A stretch of 58,605 bases of DNA, from the NCBI GenBank assembly GCA_964605235.1, contig CAZSBB010000040.1, positions 1-58,605 on the forward strand, written 5' to 3'. Origin of the DNA: CAZSBB01 sp964605235 (GTDB taxonomy: Bacteria > Planctomycetota > Phycisphaerae > Phycisphaerales > Phycisphaeraceae). The notes under the pieces were generated by a model. That model was not told where the DNA came from. It searched no databases and saw only the letters and a list, made by a program, of their open reading frames with translations. Both the position numbers and the translations under genes were made by a program. Shown piece by piece: positions 28,486 through 36,378 of this stretch. Positions within the stretch are counted from its first letter, which is position 1. Every line of letters starts with the position of its first letter.

Positions 28486-29286
28486 TTACTCGCCGGCGCT
28501 GCGCGCCGAGCGGTACGGGCAGATGCCGCGCCGGCTGCTGGCGACGAAATCCGCCAGCTCAGTGCAGAGCGGATCCGTGCCGACCGCGGCGCGAATCTTC
28601 TCAACGGCCTTGCGATTGGTGTGGCCCTCGCGGAAGAGGATGTTGAAGGCGTGCTTGAGCGGCTCGATGTGCTTCTCAAAACCGTTGCGCCGCAAGCCGA
28701 TGCTGTTGAGCGAGCCGACGGCGAGGATGTCGATGTAGTAGGTGCAGAACGGCGGGAGGTCCTGGGTGATGCCGCAGGTGCCCCCGAGCATCGCCAGCCG
28801 ACCGATGCGGCAGAACTGGTGCACGGCCGCGTTGCCGCCCATGACCACGTTGTTGGCGACCGTCACATGCCCGCCCAGCAGCACGCCGTTGGCGAGGGTG
28901 ATGTTGTCGCCCATCTGCACATCATGGCCCAGGTGGCTGTTGGCCATCAGGAAGTTGTTGTTGCCCATGCGGGTCGGGGCGTTCTGCGTCGAGCCATGGA
29001 TGGTCGTGCCCTCGCGCAGGATGTTGCGCTCGCCCAGCACGACGCCGTGGTTGATCCAGTTGTCGGGCAGTCGGCGGGACTGCGGCTCAAACCCCACGCA
29101 TACATGGGGATACAGCCGATTGCTCGCCCCCATGCGCACCGGGCCGACCAGGTACACATGGCCGATGAGCTCGCAGCCGGGGCCGATTTCGATCGGGCCG
29201 CGCAGCACGCAGCCGGGACCGATCTTCACATCGTCGGCAAGTTTGACATCGCCTTCGATGATTGCGCTGGGGTGGATTTGCGCCAA
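28486..29286 (-). CDS. lpxA: Acyl-ACP--UDP-N-acetylglucosamine O-acyltransferase
   Basis: First enzyme of lipid A synthesis: it transfers a 3-hydroxyacyl chain from acyl carrier protein to UDP-GlcNAc. The 266-residue product is a left-handed beta helix of hexapeptide repeats (IHPSAIIEGDVKLADDVKIG onward) with the catalytic His in NFLMANSHLGHD and the LpxA segment GGNAAVHQFCRIGRLAMLGG. No ATG fits; the TTG at 29286, preceded by AAGGA nine bases upstream, starts at the conserved LAQIHPSA. Direct copies of a palindromic repeat flank the gene (28225 and 29433). No other lipid A genes are nearby, so this points to an LPS-like outer membrane without showing the full pathway. Confidence 0.92.
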   Translation of the reverse strand: MAQIHPSAIIEGDVKLADDVKIGPGCVLRGPIEIGPGCELIGHVYLVGPVRMGASNRLYPHVCVGFEPQSRRLPDNWINHGVVLGERNILREGTTIHGSTQNAPTRMGNNNFLMANSHLGHDVQMGDNITLANGVLLGGHVTVANNVVMGGNAAVHQFCRIGRLAMLGGTCGITQDLPPFCTYYIDILAVGSLNSIGLRRNGFEKHIEPLKHAFNILFREGHTNRKAVEKIRAAVGTDPLCTELADFVASSRRGICPYRSARSAGE

Positions 29287-29432
29287 TGAAACAATCCTTG
29301 TGCCATCGCCTGTTGCGCCTGTACACCCAGCGCCGGCCGGTCCAACGTGCCCGATATGATAGGGAACAGGCGTTTTCCCGCCAGTGCCCCCCCCATGGGC
29401 AACCGTAAGCCAGTGCATCGGGCACTGCTTCG

Positions 29433-29521
29433 ACGAGCCCCGCGCGTGAGCAAGGGGTTGCGGCGCAGCCGCAGGGGTTTGACGTTTGAAAAGCAACCCC
29501 TCCCTGACGGTCGGGGCTCGT
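29433..29521. repeat. 90-bp palindromic repeat, copy 2 (CGAGCCCCG family)
   Basis: Direct copy of 28225-28314 with the same ends (ACGAGCCCCG and CGGGGCTCG) and the same order of inner arms; the central stretch has diverged. It lies between lpxA and lipB, which are divergent, so promoters of both must lie beside it. The 29287-29614 spacer holds no gene. Confidence 0.8.
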
Positions 29522-29614
29522 TCAGAATAGGTTAATCGTCCAGATGCGTTTTTCCTGCCTGGGCAACTGCAAGTGACGCATCTGCGTCGGGATTGAATCG
29601 CACCAAGCCGCGCT

Positions 29615-30340
29615 ATGTCTGGTACACTCCACGACTCCGCTCCTGCTGCCTCGCCAGCTCCGATGACGCTCGCGGTCGTCGATCTGGGCGTCATGGCGTA
29701 CCAGTCGGCGTATGAGCGCCAGGTGCGGCAGCATGCGGCCGTGCTCGCGGGGGAAGCGCCGCCGACGTTGCTGCTGGTCGAGCATCTGCCGGTCATCACC
29801 CTCAGCAAACGCCGCAACGTCCCCGAGCATCTGCTGACCGCCCCCGACCAACTCGCCCGGCAAGGCATCGACCTGCAACCCACCGACCGCGGCGGCGACA
29901 TCACCCTCCACGCCCCCGGCCAACTGGTCGCCTATCCCATCATCCCCCTGCGCTGCCTGGGCGTCGGACCCGCCGGCTACATGCGCTGGCTCGAACAAAT
30001 CATCCTCGACCTTCTGACCCGCTGGTCCATCACCGCCCAACGCATCCCCGGACAGACCGGCATCTGGACCACCCCGCCCGACCCTGCCGAACCCCCCGCC
30101 AAGCTCTGCGCCCTGGGCGTCCGCATCCGCCGGGGCATCACGCTCCACGGGCTGGCGCTCAATGTCGCCCCCGATCTCACCCTTTTTCACCACATCATTC
30201 CCTGCGGCCTGACCAATCGCCGGGTCGCCAGCCTAAACTGCCTTCTGGGCAACCATGCCCCCACCATGCCCGCCGTCAAAGCCGCCTTCATCCAGCAATT
30301 TCAACATGCCTGGTCCGCCGCTGCCGGTGAATCCTCATGA
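29615..30340 (+). CDS. lipB: Octanoyltransferase LipB
   Basis: Transfers octanoate from acyl carrier protein to lipoyl domains, the first step of lipoic acid synthesis. The 241-residue frame has the family motifs: TDRGGDITLHAPGQLVAYPI, AKLCALGVRIRRGITLHG with the active-site Lys, and IPCGL carrying the catalytic Cys. The natural start may be the ATG at 29663 (MTLAVVDLG), where homology begins; residues 1-16 are Ala/Ser/Pro-rich. Its stop codon overlaps the start of the membrane glycosyltransferase gene (ATGA). No lipA gene is adjacent. Confidence 0.93.
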   Translation: MSGTLHDSAPAASPAPMTLAVVDLGVMAYQSAYERQVRQHAAVLAGEAPPTLLLVEHLPVITLSKRRNVPEHLLTAPDQLARQGIDLQPTDRGGDITLHAPGQLVAYPIIPLRCLGVGPAGYMRWLEQIILDLLTRWSITAQRIPGQTGIWTTPPDPAEPPAKLCALGVRIRRGITLHGLALNVAPDLTLFHHIIPCGLTNRRVASLNCLLGNHAPTMPAVKAAFIQQFQHAWSAAAGESS

Positions 30341-31788
30341 GCCCTGCTGCCCGTATGCAAATCGTTGGTGAACGCCCCCCCGCCCCGCTGGCGGCAGCGT
30401 TATGGTTCAGCCTGCTCCTGGTCGCCATCGTCCTGCCCACGCTCGGCCTCCTGCAACTGCGCGTCGATCCCGTCCAGGGCGCCGATGCCGCCCACCTCTG
30501 GAGCTGGTTCGGCATCCCCACGCTCATCAGTTGGAGCATCCTGAGCCTCTGGGCGCTCCGCCAACGCCTGGGCAAACACGTCATCACCACCCCCGCGCTG
30601 GTCGCCCTGCTGCTGGTCGCCCTGGGCGCTCGCGTGCTGCTGGCGTGCCTGACCGCCCCGCAGCTCAGTGATGACATTTACCGCTACCTGCTCGATGGCC
30701 AGACGCTGGCGGTCGGCGACAACCCCTACCGTCGCGCGCCCGCCGAGATCAAGCCCCTCACCGCCGCCGACAGCGAATTGCTCAGCCGAATCAATCATCC
30801 TGAACTGGTCACCATCTATCAGCCGACCAGCCAGTACGTCTTCTCTCTGCTGGCGAAGCTCGACCCCACGCCGCGCGGGTTTCGGCTGGGGTTCATCATC
30901 CATGAAGCCCTGCTCGTGCTCCTGCTGCTCTGGACCCTCCAGCGCGACGGCAACCCGCGCTGGCCCATCCTGCTCTATGCCCTGCACCCGCTGGCGCTGG
31001 CGGAAATCGCGTCCTCGGGCCACCAGGACCTCATCGGCATCCTGCCCCTCCTGGCGGCGCTGGTGTTGGCGACCGATCCCCACAGCAACGCCGGCCCCGG
31101 TCATCTGCCCAGCCTGTTCCGTGCCGCCCTCGCCGGCGTGTGCTTCGCCCTGGCGCTGGCGTGCAAGCCGCTCGTCGCTCCCCTCGCGTTGCCGCTGCTG
31201 TGGCACTGGCGTCGCCGGCCCGCCCCTGCCGCCGTCGCCGCCCTGGCGTGCCTGCTGATGCTCGGGCTGCTGTACACCCCCTTCACCCACATGATGGGGG
31301 GCCTCGACCGCATGCAGCAGACCGTCAGCACCTTCATGGCGGACTGGTCTTTCAACGCCACCCTGCATCCGCTGCTGCGCCACCTGGGCGCCCCCGGAAG
31401 TGGGGCCAGTGCAGTTTGCGCCGGCGTGGTGCTGGTGATCCTCCTGTGGCGCACCTGGCGCAACGACGACCTGCTGCGCACCGCCATGGAGTACCTGCTG
31501 GCGGCCCTGCTGCTCTCAAGCACCGTCTATCCGTGGTACCTGCTCTGGGCGCTGGCGCTGCTGCCGCTGCGCTTCAACCTGGCGTTGTGGGTGTTCAGCC
31601 TCACCATCAACAGCGGCTATCTGGTGTGGACCCACCCCGAGCACTGGCGCGTCAGCAGCGCGGTGGTCATCGCCACCCATGTGCCGGTGTTGCTGGCGCT
31701 GACCCTGCGCCGCAGACAGGCGGTGCTCCCCTCCGGCATCCGGGTGCTTGATCCGACGGAGGCCGCCGACAACCGATCCCTGCGCTGA
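30337..31788 (+). CDS. Polytopic GT-C-type glycosyltransferase (mannosyltransferase-like)
   Basis: A 483-residue integral membrane protein with about ten to twelve hydrophobic helices. The motif LSDDIYRYLLDGQTLAVGDNPY in the first large outside loop, with its Asp pair, is typical of GT-C or DUF2029/GT87-like enzymes that use lipid-linked sugars. HPLALAEIASSGHQDLI is a second conserved loop. Such enzymes add sugars to lipids, glycans or proteins on the outer face of the membrane; donor and acceptor are unknown. Its start overlaps the lipB stop by four bases, implying coupled translation without an obvious functional link. The family call is moderately sure. Confidence 0.75.
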   Translation: MSPAARMQIVGERPPAPLAAALWFSLLLVAIVLPTLGLLQLRVDPVQGADAAHLWSWFGIPTLISWSILSLWALRQRLGKHVITTPALVALLLVALGARVLLACLTAPQLSDDIYRYLLDGQTLAVGDNPYRRAPAEIKPLTAADSELLSRINHPELVTIYQPTSQYVFSLLAKLDPTPRGFRLGFIIHEALLVLLLLWTLQRDGNPRWPILLYALHPLALAEIASSGHQDLIGILPLLAALVLATDPHSNAGPGHLPSLFRAALAGVCFALALACKPLVAPLALPLLWHWRRRPAPAAVAALACLLMLGLLYTPFTHMMGGLDRMQQTVSTFMADWSFNATLHPLLRHLGAPGSGASAVCAGVVLVILLWRTWRNDDLLRTAMEYLLAALLLSSTVYPWYLLWALALLPLRFNLALWVFSLTINSGYLVWTHPEHWRVSSAVVIATHVPVLLALTLRRRQAVLPSGIRVLDPTEAADNRSLR

Positions 31789-31881
31789 CCCCGGCTTCCC
31801 CGCCGCGACCGGGCGCTCGACCGCCATGAACTGCTGCTTTGCTCACCATCCTGACCCACGCTTCAGACAAGGGAGTTGCAC

Positions 31882-34419
31882 ATGACCTGCCCTGACCCAT
31901 CGCTTCGCTTCCGGATGATGTTGGCGCTGATGTTGGCGCTGATGCTGGCGCTGCTGCCGTCGACAACGCGCGCGGAAACGCTGCAGTGGTCGGGCACCGA
32001 AATCCAGATCGACGACGCCCTGTTCGCCGGCTGCTATCACAATGCGTTTGAAGGCGAGGTGCTCGAGCCCACCCCCGGCAGCTACAAGGCGGGCCCGCAA
32101 GGCGTGCAGCGCACCAAGGCAGTGCTCACCGGCGCCGGCACCGCCGACTGCGCCATGACGCTGACTTTTGAGCTGGCGACGGTTCCCGCCGGCGCCGCGG
32201 CACTGGTCATCCGCGGGCTGGATGATCGCTTCGACCATCAGAACCCTCTGCAGGTCACGCTCAACGGCCAGACCCTCGCCCGCGAACTGGTGTTCCCGCA
32301 GAACCAGAACCTTCGGCATGGTTTGAATCAACGCTACTTCATGGGCTGGGAAGACCGCACCGTCGCCATCCCCGCCGGCACGCTTAAGCCCGGCCCCAAC
32401 ACGCTGACCATCGCCAACACCGCCGACGCCTTCACCGCCACCAACTGGCGCTATGCCCTGGTCGATCATGTCACCTTGAAGTTCGAGCAGCCCGCCCAGG
32501 TGACGGTCCACCGGCCGGGTTGGCCGATCTACTACTACGGGCTGACCACCGGACCCGAAGGCCATGTCTGGCCGGCGGTCGCTTATGACGACAAGATCAC
32601 CCTGCTGACCGGTTCGCCGCTGGAATACAACTTCTACGTCACCCTGCCCAGCCACGTGCCGCTGGGCGCCCAGGGCGCGCTGACCGCGCCGGGCGATCTG
32701 AAGCAACGCACCATTCGGCTGCACCTGCAGACCGACGCGCCCATCCGGGTGACCACGCTCGACGGCCAGGAACTGTCCGCCGAACCCGCCCCCGCCGGCG
32801 CGCTGCGCCAGGCGAACCTGACCCGCATCGTCGGCTTCGCCACCGCCCATCCCGCCCAGGGCGTGCGCCTGTTTCTGGCGGGCGGGCGCGATTTCGCCGA
32901 CCAGACGCTGACCGTGTGGTGGTCGGTCGATGGCGTGGACTATCAGAAAAAGAGCTACCCCCTGCGCAGCGTGTCGCTCGAACCGATCCCCCAGCGCCAG
33001 TCGCTTAACTTCCTGCTGAGCCTGTGGGGCGGCAACGCGCCCGAGGACCCCGTCGCCCGCGCCCAGTACATTCGCATGCTCCAGGGCGCTGGCTTCAATC
33101 ATCAGTTCACCGGCGCTTCCGATGCGCTCAACCAGGAACTCCAGAACGCCGGCTTCAAGGTGTATCCGCGCTTCGGCTGGTTCGGCCATCAGTTCAAAGT
33201 CACCGACGACACCCGCGCCTGGGCCGCCATCGATCCCAAAGGCCAGCCCCTGGACCGCGACTTCTGCCCGCTGGCGATCCTGGCGCAGCCCGAGCACCCC
33301 GAACTGGGCAAGTTCTTCCACCGCGCCCGCCAGCATGCGGCGCTGAAGCATATCGACGGCCTGTGTGTGGACTACGAAACCGCGCCCGTCTGGTGCTACT
33401 GCGACAACTGCCTGGCGCTGTTCACCCAACAGACCGGCCGGCCCGTCGCCGACCGCGCGCTGCTGGCGGGTGAGGGCCCCGACGCCGACGCCTACCGCGA
33501 CTTTGGCCGCGGCCTGAATCGACAACTGCTCGAACAGGTCAAAGCCATCATGCTGCAGGAAAACCCGCACCTGGAATACCACTGCCTGGCGTCCGCCGCC
33601 GATCTGCCCACCTACTGGTACGACGGCCGGGTGACCGCCCGCCATGCCGTGCAGGAACTGGTCAAGTTCGCCGACGCCATCTACGGCAGCCACTACTGCT
33701 ACGAAACGCCCGGCGGGTTGGCGGCGGTCATCCCCGTGGTCAACACCATCAAAAGCCTGGCGGTCAACTCCGGCCGCAACGTCGCCTGCAACCTCATCTC
33801 CCCGGTCGCCACCACCGTCTCGGAACATCCCCGCTACCGCGGCGTGCATCTGCGCCCCGACTTCACCCGCCTGCTCATCCTGCTGACCGCCAGCGCCGGC
33901 GGCGGGGGCGTCTCCCTCTTCCGCGGCGACTGCATGGACGGCGAACAACTGAGCGCCTGCCGTCAGGCGATCAGCGAACTGGTCGCCATCCGCGCATATC
34001 TGCAGGGCCTCAACCGCAACTTCGAAATCGAACTGGCGCCGGTCGACGTGCAGCGCCCCGTCTATGACACCGAGATGGCGCAGAACCTGCTGTCGCGCCT
34101 GGTCTGGCGCCCGAGCCTGCGCTATCAGTACGACGCCGTCCAACTGCTCAAGGACAAGTCCGGGCGCGACCGCCTGCTGATCCTCTTCAACTATGCCCGC
34201 CAACCGATGACCTTCAAGGTCACGATCCGCGGCCTGTACGATCCGAGCTACACCCTGACCAACTTTCAGGACGGCGCACCGCTGGGTCAGCACTCGCGCC
34301 TGGAACTGGAAGCCGGCTCCGTCACCCTGACCGTACCCCCGCGCAACTGCCTGTTCGTGCGCATGACCGCCGACGCCCCGGATGCCGCCGGGGCCGCGCC
34401 GGAGGCGGCTGGCGAGTGA
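31882..34419 (+). CDS. Secreted glycosidase-like protein with CxCxxC motif
   Basis: About 845 residues. The ATG at 31882 is chosen because GGGAG lies six bases upstream; an in-frame TTG at 31876 is worse. The signal peptide (about 8-32) contains a repetitive MLALMLALMLALL core. A jelly-roll-like domain follows (about 35-200), then a probable (beta/alpha)8 barrel (about 370-640) beginning LNFLLSLWGG and carrying IDGLCVDYETAPVWCYCDNC, where Asp and Glu resemble glycosidase catalytic acids. A beta-rich carboxy-terminal domain ends the protein. The CxCxxC cluster is shared with the DUF4838 protein. Extracellular polysaccharide processing is likely; exact family and substrate are unknown. Confidence 0.75.
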   Translation: MTCPDPSLRFRMMLALMLALMLALLPSTTRAETLQWSGTEIQIDDALFAGCYHNAFEGEVLEPTPGSYKAGPQGVQRTKAVLTGAGTADCAMTLTFELATVPAGAAALVIRGLDDRFDHQNPLQVTLNGQTLARELVFPQNQNLRHGLNQRYFMGWEDRTVAIPAGTLKPGPNTLTIANTADAFTATNWRYALVDHVTLKFEQPAQVTVHRPGWPIYYYGLTTGPEGHVWPAVAYDDKITLLTGSPLEYNFYVTLPSHVPLGAQGALTAPGDLKQRTIRLHLQTDAPIRVTTLDGQELSAEPAPAGALRQANLTRIVGFATAHPAQGVRLFLAGGRDFADQTLTVWWSVDGVDYQKKSYPLRSVSLEPIPQRQSLNFLLSLWGGNAPEDPVARAQYIRMLQGAGFNHQFTGASDALNQELQNAGFKVYPRFGWFGHQFKVTDDTRAWAAIDPKGQPLDRDFCPLAILAQPEHPELGKFFHRARQHAALKHIDGLCVDYETAPVWCYCDNCLALFTQQTGRPVADRALLAGEGPDADAYRDFGRGLNRQLLEQVKAIMLQENPHLEYHCLASAADLPTYWYDGRVTARHAVQELVKFADAIYGSHYCYETPGGLAAVIPVVNTIKSLAVNSGRNVACNLISPVATTVSEHPRYRGVHLRPDFTRLLILLTASAGGGGVSLFRGDCMDGEQLSACRQAISELVAIRAYLQGLNRNFEIELAPVDVQRPVYDTEMAQNLLSRLVWRPSLRYQYDAVQLLKDKSGRDRLLILFNYARQPMTFKVTIRGLYDPSYTLTNFQDGAPLGQHSRLELEAGSVTLTVPPRNCLFVRMTADAPDAAGAAPEAAGE

Positions 34420-34852
34420 CCGGCAGGACCGGCTGCATCGCACAGGTCGAACCAGCCCCATGGACCGATGTCACAGCATGTCATACTTCAGCGCTCTTTT
34501 TGCCCGCTGATTTTCTTTAAGTCAATATTCAATTTATATTTGTAAAATGTCACCATGGAATGTCAGTGACATTTCCCCCTGGACGCGCAAAATCGAACAC
34601 AAGCCATTTATTTTCAAAGATTTGAATAATTTCGCATCGGCAGGGATCAAGCCGGCTGTTTTCCGGTGAGTGACCTACCGCAGCCCCATCAGACTGGTTG
34701 CTGCGCGCTTTCATGTCCATCCATTTCACCCCCCGTCCGATGCCCCCGGCACCCGCTGACCGAGCGCCTTGACCCGCTGGGGCGACGGCGATATGCTGTG
34801 ACAATTGTTCGGTTTTTGTTTGGTATCCATGGCCGGGTGGGAGGCCTTGGTG
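34420..34852. other. AT-rich regulatory spacer before the Y-family polymerase gene
   Basis: A 433-base spacer with no gene. The stretch 34490-34625 is very AT-rich for this genome. It contains a 9-bp inverted repeat, AAATGTCAC (34545-34553) and GTGACATTT (34566-34574). Closer to the gene, GACAATTGTTCG near 34801 contains the palindrome ACAATTGT. Either could control the polymerase, for example by a LexA-type repressor, but neither matches a known LexA box well. Confidence 0.45.
34545..34574. promoter_or_regulatory. Inverted repeat AAATGTCAC/GTGACATTT
   Basis: Perfect 9-bp arms with a 12-base centre (CATGGAATGTCA), in the AT-rich spacer about 280 bases upstream of the polymerase start. It looks like an operator. 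The centre contains a further TGTCA, giving three TGTCA-like half sites. Confidence 0.4.
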
Positions 34853-36073
34853 ATGCCGTTGCGGGTGCTGTTTTTCGATCTCAATTCGTTCTTCGCTTCG
34901 GTGGAGCAGCAGGAGCGGCCGGAGCTGCGCGGCCGGCCGGTGGCGGTGGCGCCGGTGTTGACGGGGTCGACCTGCTGCATTGCCGCCAGCTATGAAGCCA
35001 AGGCGTTTGGCATTCGCACCGGGACGGGGGTGAGCGAGGCGCTGCAGCGGTGTCCCCAGTTGTGCGTGGTCGAAGCCCGGCCGCGGGTGTATGTGGCGTA
35101 TCACCATCGCATTCTGGCGGCGGTGGATACGGTGCTGCCGGTGGCGCAGGTGCATTCGATTGATGAAGGCGCGTGTCGGCTGCTGGGCAAGGAGCAGGAG
35201 CCGGCGCAGGCGGTGAAGCTGGCGCTGAAGGTGCGCGCCACGCTGCTGCGCGAGCTGGGGCCGATGATCCGCTGCTCGATCGGGCTGGGGCCCAACACGT
35301 TGCTCGCCAAGGTCGCCAGCGAGCGTCAGAAGCCCGATGGCTTGACGGTGATTCCCAGCGAAGGCCTGCCGGAGTCGCTGCACCATCTGGCGTTGTGCGA
35401 CCTGCCGGGCGTCGGGCCGCGGATGGAGCGGCGGCTGAGCGCCTGCGGCATCCACGACATGCGCGACCTGTGCAGCCGCTCGGCGTTGGAGTTGCAGCAC
35501 GCCTGGGGCAGCGTGGTCGGGCGCTGGTGGTGGGACTGGCTGCGCGGGGTGGACCTGGAACGGCCGCTGCGGCAGCACCGCACGCTGGGCCATTCGCACG
35601 TGCTGGCGCCGGCATTCCGGAGCGATGCCGGGGCGCGGGCGGTGCTGGTGCGGCTGCTGCACAAAGCGGCGGCGCGGCTGCGGCATATCAATTACTGGAC
35701 CAGTGAAATCACGGTCAGTGTGCGCTACGTGCATAACCGCCAGCGCTGGGACGGAGCCCGGAAAATGGAGCTGTGCCAGGACACGCTGACGCTGCTGGAA
35801 ACCTTCAGCCGCATCTGGGAGCAGCGGCCACGCACCGATAACCCGCCCATGCAGGTGAGCGTCACCTTTCTGCATCTGGTCCCCCACGACCAGGCCGAGG
35901 CCCCGCTGTTCGCCCCCGCCCGGCATCGCGGCCAGCTCGCCCAGGCGATGGACCGCATCAACCAGCGCTACGGCGCCCACACGCTGCACTTCGCCAGCCT
36001 GGGCAACGCCCGCCACAGCGCGCCCATGCGCATCTCCTTCACCTGCGTGCCCGACCCCAGTGTGGAAGCGTGA
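34853..36073 (+). CDS. dinB: Y-family DNA polymerase (DinB/Pol IV-like)
   Basis: Error-prone translesion polymerase of 406 residues. The ATG at 34853 has GGAGG eight bases upstream and begins right before the catalytic start MPLRVLFFDLNSFFASVEQQ. The palm acidic pair is in VHSIDEGACRLLG and the finger segment in CCIAASYEAKAFGIRTGTG. Helix-hairpin-helix LCDLPGVGPRMERRLSACGI follows. In place of the usual Ala-Phe after the catalytic DE there is GACR, so it is a divergent member. The carboxy-terminal little-finger domain lacks an obvious beta-clamp motif at the very end. No imuA or dnaE2 is nearby, so it is not part of that mutasome cassette here. Confidence 0.88.
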   Translation: MPLRVLFFDLNSFFASVEQQERPELRGRPVAVAPVLTGSTCCIAASYEAKAFGIRTGTGVSEALQRCPQLCVVEARPRVYVAYHHRILAAVDTVLPVAQVHSIDEGACRLLGKEQEPAQAVKLALKVRATLLRELGPMIRCSIGLGPNTLLAKVASERQKPDGLTVIPSEGLPESLHHLALCDLPGVGPRMERRLSACGIHDMRDLCSRSALELQHAWGSVVGRWWWDWLRGVDLERPLRQHRTLGHSHVLAPAFRSDAGARAVLVRLLHKAAARLRHINYWTSEITVSVRYVHNRQRWDGARKMELCQDTLTLLETFSRIWEQRPRTDNPPMQVSVTFLHLVPHDQAEAPLFAPARHRGQLAQAMDRINQRYGAHTLHFASLGNARHSAPMRISFTCVPDPSVEA

Positions 36074-36083
36074 GGGAGGGGTG

Positions 36084-36124
36084 AATTGGGGATTTGTTGA
36101 TTTGGGATTTGGAGATTTGAGATC
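36084..36124. repeat. GATTTG-rich repeat element after dinB
   Basis: A run of short GATTTG/GGATTTGG units (GGGGATTTGTTGATTTGGG and following) directly downstream of the polymerase gene. Related units occur at 38911-38940 and 56174-56207, and reversed at 39001-39052 and 56251-56275. The 36074-36378 spacer holds this element and a C-rich stretch but no gene. Confidence 0.6.
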
Positions 36125-36378
36125 GGCAACGGGGCCGGTCCCCCGGTCGGCGGGATATCGCAACCAATCTGCAATCGCCACATCCTCCAGCACCAGGTTT
36201 TCAATGACCCCATCAACGAATCAACGCCCGCCCCCGCCCAGCCCACGCCGGGACGCGCGGCAGCGCCCGATAACTCCGGTGGAATATTGCCCGGCACGCT
36301 GAATCGACCGGGGAATTCGGTCGATGTTCTCTGTGGGTCAACCTCTGCCGGGGGGAGGCTGCCAGCGGGAGTCCAGTC

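Noticed and set aside
31843..34461. Long minus-strand frame opposite the secreted glycosidase-like gene.
   Set aside because: The plus-strand product has a signal peptide, ribosome site and barrel motifs; the minus-strand frame is composition-driven.
34780..34852. GACAATTGTTCG as a LexA box.
   Set aside because: Only half of it resembles known LexA half sites, and the spacing does not fit the Gram-positive or alphaproteobacterial box.
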